Assembly: GCA_030840885.1 (NCBI GenBank)
Contig: JAVEDQ010000281.1
Location: forward strand, 1-12,378
Source: Frankiaceae bacterium
Lineage (GTDB): Bacteria > Actinomycetota > Actinomycetes > Frankiales > Frankiaceae
Reading direction: 5' to 3'
DNA length: 12,378 nt
Under the pieces are notes generated by a model. It was given only the letters and a program-made list of their open reading frames with translations, was not told the origin of the DNA and made no database searches. Below, one piece after another: positions 6,583 to 11,705 of the stretch. Each line of letters opens with the position of its first letter. Position 1 is the first letter of the stretch. The position numbers and the translations under genes are program-made.

Positions 6583-6611
6583 TTGTCACCACTTGTGACG
6601 CAGGGTAGTTA
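6583..6611 (+). promoter_or_regulatory. Candidate cyclase promoter with overlapping inverted repeat
   Basis: TTGTCA (6583-6588, five of six to TTGACA) and TAGTTA (6606-6611) are separated by 17 bases. GTCAC-CACTT-GTGAC (6585-6599) is an inverted repeat overlapping the -35 box, where a repressor would sit. Transcription would begin near 6618, about 90 bases before the cyclase ATG and just before the leader ATG at 6634. The -10 match is weak. Confidence 0.35.
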
Positions 6612-6633
6612 CCTGCCTGTCGATCTTGGCGCT

Positions 6634-6711
6634 ATGACCACACAACGTGGTCGACGGATTCCCAGGTGCTGCGGGCCCGCGGGCTCGGTCGGCTGCCGTA
6701 GGCGCAGATGA
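6634..6711 (+). CDS. Possible 25-codon leader ORF overlapping the cyclase start
   Basis: ATG at 6634 opens a 25-residue arginine-rich frame (MTTQRGRRIPRCCGPAGSVG followed by CRRRR). Its TGA overlaps the cyclase ATG as ATGA (6708-6711). The overlap suggests coupling of cyclase translation to the leader, and the cyclase's own ribosome site is weak. There is no clear ribosome site before 6634, so it would have to be leaderless or near-leaderless. It may be a chance frame. Confidence 0.25.
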   Translation: MTTQRGRRIPRCCGPAGSVGCRRRR

Positions 6712-7014
6712 ACTGGGATTCCCGCGGCCGCCAGCTCACCGAACGGGTCCTGCGCCGGCTGTCGCGTCACGCCCGGACGCTGGCGCGCAGCGACGCGGGA
6801 CGGGCGCTCGCCCTTCGGGTGGGGGGCCTGCTTGCAGTCGCCTGCGTGATCTCGAACCTGGTCGGCGCCGTCATCGTGTTCACCATCGCCGGCCCGGTGC
6901 GACCCTCCCCACCCGACGTCGCCCATCCCACCGCGCAGCTCCTGCTCAACCTCGCGGTCCTGGCCGGCTACCTCCTCGTCGCGGTTGTTCTCGGCACCGT
7001 CTGGTCGGTGCGGG
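6708..7014 (+). pseudogene. N-terminal part of the adenylate cyclase, out of frame with the rest
   Basis: From ATG 6708 the frame encodes 102 residues that belong to the cyclase downstream: a basic N-terminus, span 1 (about 36-61, LRVGGLLAVACVISNLVGAV), a short proline-rich loop, and span 2 (about 76-98), ending GTVWSVR. Beyond codon 102 (CGG 7011-7013) this frame loses membrane-protein character and runs as nonsense to 7646. The adjacent frame picks up LLLPVLSWLLPEERPDEAQQ. Removing one G of the GGG at 7012-7014 joins the two halves into one 551-residue protein, which fits the mycobacterial Rv1318c-Rv1320c cyclases (roughly 535-570 residues). A stop codon in frame at 6699-6701 makes 6708 the earliest ATG. 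Confidence 0.75.
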
Positions 7015-8364
7015 CTCCTGCTGCCGGTGCTGTCCTGGCTCCTGCCGGAGGAACGCCCCGACGAGGCGCAGCAGCGTTACGCCCTGCGCTACCCCCTCAC
7101 CCAGGCCAAGGTCTTCGCGACCTTCTGGGCCATCGCCGTCGTGCTGTTCTTCGTGCTCAACGCCGTGGTCAGCCTCCGGCTGGCGCTCAGCGTCGCCACG
7201 ACCGTCATGCTCGGCGGACTGTCGACGGTGGCCGTCGGCTACCTCATCGTCGAGCGGCTGTGGCGTCCGATCTCGGCGGCCGCGCTCGCCGGCGGCGCCC
7301 CGGACCGGCCCGCGCTACCCGGGGTCGCTTCCCGCTCGGTGCTCATCTGGTTGCTGGGGACCGGCGTCCCCGTCCTCGGCGTCCTCCTGGTCGCGCTCGA
7401 CCCGATCGGGCTGCCGAAGCAGCGCTTCGCCCTGACCGTGGCGATCCTGGCGGGCATCGCCCTCGTCATCGGTCTGCTCGCCCAGGTGTTCGCCGCCCGC
7501 TCGGTCGCCGACCCGCTCGGCGGGGTCCGGGCGGCGCTGCTGCGGGTCGGCGAGGGGGATCTCGACGTCTCGGTCCGGGTCTACGACGGCAGCGAGATCG
7601 GCCTGCTGCAGACCGGGGTGAACCGGATGGCCGAGGGCCTACGTGAACGCGAGCGGCTCCGCGACCTGTTCGGCCGGCAGGTCGGGGCGGACGTCGCCGC
7701 CCGGGCCCTCGAGGACAAGCCGAGGCTCGGCGGCGAGTCCCGACAGGTCGCGGTGCTGTTCGTCGACCTGATCGGGTCGACCGGGCTGGCCGAGGAGCAC
7801 GAGCCCGAGGCGGTCGTCGGCATGCTGAACGACTTCTTCGGTGACGTCGTGCGGGTGGTGGCCGACCACGGCGGCCTGGTGAACAAGTTCGAGGGCGACG
7901 CGGCGCTGTGCGTCTTCGGAGCCCCGGCCGAGCTCCGCGACGCCGAGACCGCGTGCCTGTGCGCGGCACGGGAGATGACGCGACGGATGCAGCAGCTGCC
8001 CGAACCGCTCGCCGCCGGCATCGGCGTCAGCGCCGGGACCGCGGTCGCCGGCTGGGTCGGTGCCGAGAGCCGCTACGAGTACACGGTGATCGGTGACCCC
8101 GTGAACGAGGCTGCGCGGCTGACCGACGAGGCCAAGGCGCTGGACGTGCGGCTGCTCGCCAGCGCCCGGCTCGTGGAGAAGGCCGACGAGCAGGAGAAGG
8201 CGTGCTGGCAGGAGCACGAGGAGATCCAGCTGCGGGGCCGCAGCGCAGCGACGCCGACCTTCCGTCCGATCGACCTCGAGGGCAACGCCTGCGGTCATCA
8301 GCAGACGCCGGCCGAAGCGGCGAACTCGGACCGGGATGCCGAACCGAACAACGCCTCGGCATGA
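6985..8364 (+). CDS. HAMP-containing class III adenylate cyclase (main part; frameshifted relative to its N-terminus)
   Basis: This frame can start at TTG 6985 (459 aa), but the first ten residues look like the wrong frame of the upstream segment. True cyclase sequence begins at LLLPVLSW (from 7015). Four membrane spans follow (about 43-62, 66-89, 117-138, 150-171), then HAMP (about 167-222), the linker RDLFGRQVG, and the class III catalytic domain (about 251-430). Metal-binding Asp261 (FVDLIGST) and Asp305 (NKFEGD), adenine-type Lys301, Thr367 in EYTVIGDPVN (as in class IIIc), Asn374 and Arg378 are all present. It should convert ATP to cAMP on the cytoplasmic face, signalling through membrane and HAMP. 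With the upstream piece it would have six spans. Without it, the TTG-started product lacks two. Domain call firm; whether the gene is functional is open. Confidence 0.88.
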   Translation: MFSAPSGRCGLLLPVLSWLLPEERPDEAQQRYALRYPLTQAKVFATFWAIAVVLFFVLNAVVSLRLALSVATTVMLGGLSTVAVGYLIVERLWRPISAAALAGGAPDRPALPGVASRSVLIWLLGTGVPVLGVLLVALDPIGLPKQRFALTVAILAGIALVIGLLAQVFAARSVADPLGGVRAALLRVGEGDLDVSVRVYDGSEIGLLQTGVNRMAEGLRERERLRDLFGRQVGADVAARALEDKPRLGGESRQVAVLFVDLIGSTGLAEEHEPEAVVGMLNDFFGDVVRVVADHGGLVNKFEGDAALCVFGAPAELRDAETACLCAAREMTRRMQQLPEPLAAGIGVSAGTAVAGWVGAESRYEYTVIGDPVNEAARLTDEAKALDVRLLASARLVEKADEQEKACWQEHEEIQLRGRSAATPTFRPIDLEGNACGHQQTPAEAANSDRDAEPNNASA

Positions 8365-8391
8365 GGGCGCCGCGGCGGCTGGATACGAGAA

Positions 8392-8418
8392 GAGGCGCCG
8401 GTCATCGACCGGCGCCTC
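8392..8418. terminator. Bidirectional hairpin between the cyclase and tRNA-Tyr
   Basis: Perfect 11-bp inverted repeat GAGGCGCCGGT / ACCGGCGCCTC with loop CATCG, 27 bases after the cyclase stop and 9 bases beyond the tRNA-Tyr 3' end. As the two genes converge here, it can serve both. No long T-run, as is common for actinobacterial terminators. Confidence 0.75.
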
Positions 8419-8427
8419 GTTCACGCG

Positions 8428-8509
8428 TGGCAGGTGTTGGGTTCGAACCAACGTAGGCTGAGCCGGCGGATTTACAGTCCGCTCCCTTTGGCCACTCGGG
8501 CAACCTGCC
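8428..8509 (-). tRNA. tRNA-Tyr (anticodon GTA)
   Basis: An 82-base minus-strand class II tRNA with acceptor GGCAGGT/ACCTGCC, discriminator A, anticodon loop CTGTAAA (anticodon GTA), a long variable arm (CGGCTCAGCCTACG), and T-arm GTTGG-TTCGAAC-CCAAC. CCA is not encoded. A TAACAT -10-like box lies about 11 bases upstream (8520-8525 on the plus strand). Confidence 0.96.
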
Positions 8510-8521
8510 GTGGTCTCGAAT

Positions 8522-8566
8522 GTTAGCGGATCTCCGCGAACGCCTCACACCCGAACTTCCGCTAAC
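8522..8566. repeat. Inverted repeat in the divergent tRNA-Tyr/yajQ region, two alternative pairings
   Basis: GTTAGCGGA (8522-8530) is exactly complementary to TCCGCTAAC (8558-8566). The GCGGA part can instead pair with the nearby TCCGC (8533-8537), forming GCGGA-TC-TCCGC. The left arm also overlaps the possible -10 of tRNA-Tyr. It could be an operator or two mutually exclusive hairpins in the yajQ leader. The strong yajQ ribosome site (GAGGAGGA) lies just after the right arm. Confidence 0.4.
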
Positions 8567-8588
8567 CCTCCCGAGGAGGACGTCCGCC

Positions 8589-9080
8589 GTGGCCGACCCG
8601 TCGTTCGACATTGTCAGCAAGGTCGATCGTCAGGAGGTCGACAACGCGCTGAACCAGACCGCGAAGGAGGTCTCGACCCGCTACGACTTCCGCGGCGTCG
8701 GTGCCTCCATCGAGTGGTCGGGCGAGGAAGGCGTGCTGATCAAGGCGAACAGCGAGGAGCGGGCGAAGGCCGTGCTCGATGTCTTCCAGGAGAAGCTGAT
8801 CAAGCGGGGTATCTCCCTGAAGTCGCTCAAGAGCGACGACCCGCAGGCGTCGGGCAAGGAGTTCCGGCTCTCCTCGACCATTCAGCAGGGGATCCCGGAC
8901 GACGCCGCCAAGAGCATCGCCAAGCGCATCCGCACCGAGGGTCCGAAGGGCGTCCAGGCCCAGATCCAGGGCGACCAGCTGCGGGTGACCGGTAAGAAGC
9001 GCGACGACCTGCAGACCGTCATCGCGCTGCTCAAGGGCGCCGACCTCGACGTGTCGCTGCAGTTCACCAACTACCGCTGA
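8589..9080 (+). CDS. yajQ: YajQ-family nucleotide-binding protein
   Basis: The 163-residue product begins [20 protein letters not shown] and keeps the family hallmarks: STRYDFRG (about 33-40), the [13 protein letters not shown] segment, [32 protein letters not shown] given here in outline (about 112-146), and the C-terminal LQFTNYR. YajQ proteins have two ferredoxin-like folds and bind nucleic acids. Some proteobacterial members bind c-di-GMP and act as effectors; whether this one does cannot be told from sequence. The start is GTG at 8589 with GAGGAGGA upstream. An in-frame ATG at 8520 would sit next to divergent tRNA-Tyr and has no ribosome site. It is followed by a strong hairpin at 9136-9173. 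Confidence 0.95.
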   Translation: MADPSFDIVSKVDRQEVDNALNQTAKEVSTRYDFRGVGASIEWSGEEGVLIKANSEERAKAVLDVFQEKLIKRGISLKSLKSDDPQASGKEFRLSSTIQQGIPDDAAKSIAKRIRTEGPKGVQAQIQGDQLRVTGKKRDDLQTVIALLKGADLDVSLQFTNYR

Positions 9081-9135
9081 GCATCGCCGGCTGCCGCACC
9101 CTGGAGCACTGCGCCGGCGCCCCGTAACGGCATGA

Positions 9136-9173
9136 CCTCGGCCGGCTCGACGGAGTCGTCGAGCCGGCCGAGG
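9136..9173. terminator. Strong hairpin between convergent yajQ and PspC/LiaF-like gene
   Basis: A perfect 16-bp stem (9136-9151 with 9158-9173, CTCGGCCGGCTCGAC paired with its complement) and a six-base loop GGAGTC, 55 bases after yajQ and about 50 beyond the stop of the convergent gene. No T-run, but it is the strongest hairpin I see in the window and probably acts in both directions. Confidence 0.8.
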
Positions 9174-9187
9174 AATCGTCCGGGCAG

Positions 9188-9231
9188 TGCCGTCAATCTG
9201 CCGTCGCCCTGCCGTCAACTTGCCGTCAGCC
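9188..9231. repeat. Four tandem 11-bp repeats TGCCGTCnnnn
   Basis: Units at 9188, 9199, 9210 and 9221 share TGCCGTC followed by AATC, GCCC, AACT and AGCC. The period is exactly 11 bp, close to one helical turn. The array overlaps the stop codon of the PspC/LiaF-like gene and lies outside its coding sequence otherwise. Confidence 0.7.
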
Positions 9232-10143
9232 GGCCGTGACGACGGTGACGTCGCCGCTGCCCGCGACCGCGTCGATCGCCAGCCGCGGCGTCCCGGCCGT
9301 GACCGGCCCGGCGTCGGCGGTGATGGTCGCGCCGGGGCCTGAGGCGGTACGCCCGAACACGCTGACGTCCCCGACTCCGGCCTGACCCTCCACATGCACG
9401 GCCAGGCCGGCGGGCACGGTCACGACGACGTCGCCGCTGCCGGCCCACACGGTCGTGTGCCGGTCGGAGTCCAGGACGAGGCCGCGGAGGTCGACGCGCA
9501 CGGCGCCGACCGGGGATCCGTACTCGCCACCGAGGTCGGCGGCACGGGCGACCGTGAAGTCGCGGCTGCCCAGGTGGGGCCCGGCGACCACGAAGGCGGC
9601 ACCGGCGAGCACCATCACCACCAGCAAGGCCAGCAGCACCCGCCACCACCGGGTCGTGAGCGCGACGACCAGCCCGATCACCAGCAGGACCGGCACCAGC
9701 ACGACGGCCGCGTGGGCGACGATCGAGGCGAGGACCAGGCCGAGCACGACGATGCCGGCCACCTGCCACGGTCGACGGCCGCGAAGCCGCTCGACCGCCT
9801 GCGGCAGTCCCGGGACGGCGGCCGGTGCGTCCTCGGACGGGGTGAGCAGCCAGAGGGCCAGGTAACCCACGAAGCCGGCCCCGCCGGAGAGCGCGAGGAC
9901 CACGGCGGCGACCCGGACGAGCAGGACGTCGACGCCGAAGTAGTCAGCGAGCGAGGCGCAGACCCCTCCGATCATCCGACCCTCGCGGGGTCGGATGAGG
10001 CGGCGGGGCGGGAGCACGCCGGTGGCGGTCCGGGCGTCGTCGGTGGGTGCGTGGTCACCGCCCAGGCTGCCGCCGATGGGCTGGCTGTCGTCGAGGGGCT
10101 GGCTGTCGTCGAAGGGCTGGGGCGGGAGGTGTGTGGTGTCCAT
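9226..10143 (-). CDS. PspC-domain membrane protein with LiaF-like C-terminal domain
   Basis: The 305-residue product starts MDTTHLPPQP and has an N-terminal cytoplasmic tail with three six-residue repeats (QPFDDS, QPLDDS, QPIGGS). A PspC domain follows at about 48-104 (LIRPREGRMIGGVCASLADY to GYLALWLLTP), then hydrophobic spans at about 127-160 and 168-187. A soluble C-terminal part (about 205-305) contains VRVDLRGL, VWAGSGDVVVTVPAGLAVHV and GVGDVSVFG. This tail resembles the beta-rich C-terminal domain of LiaF-type (cell-wall-antibiotic response) proteins, which restrain a partner kinase; that assignment is from pattern memory. The start is ATG 10143. The upstream in-frame translation only reads a tandem DNA repeat, and no good ribosome site is visible before 10143. 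It is divergent from the PspC kinase. Confidence 0.85.
   Translation of the reverse strand: MDTTHLPPQPFDDSQPLDDSQPIGGSLGGDHAPTDDARTATGVLPPRRLIRPREGRMIGGVCASLADYFGVDVLLVRVAAVVLALSGGAGFVGYLALWLLTPSEDAPAAVPGLPQAVERLRGRRPWQVAGIVVLGLVLASIVAHAAVVLVPVLLVIGLVVALTTRWWRVLLALLVVMVLAGAAFVVAGPHLGSRDFTVARAADLGGEYGSPVGAVRVDLRGLVLDSDRHTTVWAGSGDVVVTVPAGLAVHVEGQAGVGDVSVFGRTASGPGATITADAGPVTAGTPRLAIDAVAGSGDVTVVTAG
10078..10121 (-). repeat. 18-bp tandem repeats inside the PspC/LiaF-like gene
   Basis: GGGCTGGCTGTCGTCGAG at 10078-10095 is repeated at 10096-10113 with one change (final A), and a third partial copy follows at 10114. On the coding strand they give the QPxDDS repeats of the protein's N-terminal tail. 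Being in frame, copy-number changes would shorten or lengthen the tail without disrupting the gene. Confidence 0.7.
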
Positions 10144-10189
10144 GCCGCACAGAGTGGGCCGGGCGGGTGGTCTCGCGGATCCGGCGGCG

Positions 10190-10223
10190 ACCCTGAACCT
10201 GACCCTGAACCTGACCCTGAACC
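10190..10223. repeat. 12-bp tandem repeat ACCCTGAACCTG in the divergent intergenic region
   Basis: Two full copies (10190-10201 and 10202-10213) and a 10-base third copy (10214-10223). The unit itself is made of related hexamers ACCCTG and AACCTG. It lies in the 188-base gap between the divergent PspC/LiaF-like gene and the PspC kinase, upstream of both starts. Confidence 0.75.
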
Positions 10224-10225
10224 GC

Positions 10226-10286
10226 CCCTGAGCCCGAGCGTCCGATTTCGCCCGGAATCGATGCCTGCGAGGGCCCGGGCTCAGGG
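10226..10286. repeat. 11-bp inverted repeat in the divergent PspC region
   Basis: CCCTGAGCCCG (10226-10236) and CGGGCTCAGGG (10276-10286) are exactly complementary and 39 bases apart, directly next to the 12-bp tandem array, whose CCCTGA core they share. They may be paired binding sites for a regulator such as the adjacent response regulator, or a large hairpin. Function is inference. Confidence 0.5.
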
Positions 10287-10331
10287 TTCGTCCCGGAGGC
10301 GCGGGCTTGCTCCAGGTGCGATCCTGACCCG

Positions 10332-11705
10332 GTGACCTCGACGCCGACCCCGACACCTGGGCCGGGGCCGGAGGCGACGCCTACGCCGGCAACAACCCCG
10401 ACGCCGCGACCGCCGCTGGTCCGCAGCGGTCCGCGGCGGCTCGTCGCCGGGGTCGCGGAGGGCGTCGCCGCACATCTCGACGCACCGGTCGTCGTCGTCC
10501 GGCTCGCCTTCACCGTCCTCGGCGGCAGCGGCCTGGGCATCCTCGCCTACATCGCGCTCTGGGTGCTCCTTCCGGTCGAACCGGACGCCGTCGTGGACCC
10601 GGGCTACGAGCGCACCTTCCGTCGACGCGTACGACGGGTCGCCCGGCTCGTCGCGTACCTCGTCGTGGGCGGGATCGTCGGCGGGCTGCTGGGGGCCGCT
10701 GGTCGACCGTTCGGCGGGACGGTGCTCGGGCCGCTCGCCCTCGCCGGTGTCGGCGCACTGCTCATCTGGCGCCGTGCCCCGGTCGACCAGCGGTCACAGT
10801 GGTCCGGCGACGCACGTTCCGCCCGGGCCCGATTCGCCCGGCTCGCCGGCCGCTGGTCGTCCGTCGGGCTCGCACTCGCGGGGACGGCGCTGGTCGTCGT
10901 CGGGGTCGCGGCCTTCCTCGCCGCGCACGACGCGCTGGCGCAGGCGCGAGCGGGCGCTCTGTCCATCCTGGCGGTGCTCGTGGGTGTGGCCCTGGTGGCC
11001 GGGCCCTGGTTGCTGCGGCTGTGGCGCGACCTGACCCAGGAGCGCCGCCAGCGCATCCGCGCCGAGGAGCGGAGCGCCGTCGCCGCGCACGTCCACGACT
11101 CGGTCCTGCAGACCCTTGCCCTGCTCCAGGCCCGGGCCGGCGACCCGGCTGCGGTCCGGCGGCTCGCCCGACGGCAGGAGCGGGACCTCCGCTCCTGGCT
11201 CTACGGGGCGGACGACACCGGCACCGACCCTGCGGCCGGCTTCGGCCCGACGCGGTCCGGTGGCGCAGCCACCCTCGGCTCGGAGCTACGGAGGCTGTGC
11301 GCCGAGATCGAGGACGACACCGAGATCAACGTGGAGGTCGTCGTGGTCGGGGACACGACCGTCGACGAACGGATCCGCGGGCTGTTGGCCGCCACCCGGG
11401 AGGCGGTGTTGAACGCAGCCAAGTCGTCCGGGGCGCCCGAGGTCGCGCTCTACGCCGAGGCCGACGGCGGACAGGTCGCGGTCTGGATCCGCGACCGGGG
11501 GAAGGGGTTCGACCCCGACTCCGTCGGCGCCGACCGGCACGGCATCCGCGACTCCATCCACGGCCGGATGCACCAGCTCGGCGGTTCGAGCCGGATCCGG
11601 AGCGCCGTCGGGAGCGGTTGCGAGGTGGAGCTCGTCCTCCCCCCGCCGACAGCGCCGCTGCCCCGCTCGACCGCCCCTCCTGCGACGGATCGGGAACGGT
11701 CGTGA
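10332..11705 (+). CDS. PspC-domain sensor histidine kinase (HisKA_3 type)
   Basis: The 457-residue product opens with a Thr/Pro/Gly-rich tail (1-29). A PspC domain follows (about 30-84, VRSGPRRLVAGVAEGVAAHL to YIALWVLLP), then further hydrophobic spans at about 105-125, 130-148, 177-199 and 207-229. The dimerisation/phosphoacceptor helix reads AEERSAVAAHVHDSVLQTLA, with His255 next to Asp256 as in NarL-family (HisKA_3) kinases. The ATPase domain has the N-box around REAVLNAAK (Asn361), DRGKGFD (388-394) and GIRDSIHGRM. It should autophosphorylate and pass phosphate to the overlapping response regulator. The start is GTG 10332. The only AGG-like site is distant, so a leaderless or slightly later start is possible. 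The stop overlaps the regulator's start in GTGA. Confidence 0.93.
   Translation: MTSTPTPTPGPGPEATPTPATTPTPRPPLVRSGPRRLVAGVAEGVAAHLDAPVVVVRLAFTVLGGSGLGILAYIALWVLLPVEPDAVVDPGYERTFRRRVRRVARLVAYLVVGGIVGGLLGAAGRPFGGTVLGPLALAGVGALLIWRRAPVDQRSQWSGDARSARARFARLAGRWSSVGLALAGTALVVVGVAAFLAAHDALAQARAGALSILAVLVGVALVAGPWLLRLWRDLTQERRQRIRAEERSAVAAHVHDSVLQTLALLQARAGDPAAVRRLARRQERDLRSWLYGADDTGTDPAAGFGPTRSGGAATLGSELRRLCAEIEDDTEINVEVVVVGDTTVDERIRGLLAATREAVLNAAKSSGAPEVALYAEADGGQVAVWIRDRGKGFDPDSVGADRHGIRDSIHGRMHQLGGSSRIRSAVGSGCEVELVLPPPTAPLPRSTAPPATDRERS

Larger units (their letters stand above)
6345..6707. promoter_or_regulatory. Divergent control region between the small membrane gene and the cyclase
   Basis: This 363-base stretch carries no convincing long gene. 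It contains three separate inverted repeats (6370-6384, 6384-6448 with a core at 6403-6430, and 6585-6599), five GTCAC/GTGAC pentamers (6408, 6421, 6553, 6585, 6595), a promoter-like pair at 6583-6611, and a 25-codon leader frame at 6634-6711. Its AT content is higher around 6540-6610 than in the flanking genes. The layout suits bidirectional regulation; no factor can be named from sequence alone. Confidence 0.5.

Noticed and set aside
6594..6609. CRP/GlxR site (TGTGA-n6-TCACA) at the cyclase promoter
   Set aside because: Only one TGTGA half is present at 6594-6598; the other half at the required spacing is GTAGT, not TCACA.
7005..7020. Programmed ribosomal frameshift in the cyclase gene
   Set aside because: No slippery heptamer, no stop codon at the shift site and no obvious stimulatory signal; a G-run indel is simpler.
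7639..8451. Minus-strand frame of 270 codons opposite the cyclase catalytic region
   Set aside because: Antisense to conserved cyclase motifs and starting inside tRNA-Tyr; composition typical of a shadow frame.
9394..10335. Plus-strand frame of 313 codons opposite the PspC/LiaF-like gene
   Set aside because: Antisense to a gene with a PspC domain and membrane spans; product is Gly/Asp/His-rich with no domain.
10144..10356. Longer N-terminus (71 extra residues) for the PspC/LiaF-like protein
   Set aside because: It would translate the intergenic tandem repeat into an RFRVRFRVRF run and overlap the kinase start; ATG 10143 gives a normal PspC protein tail.
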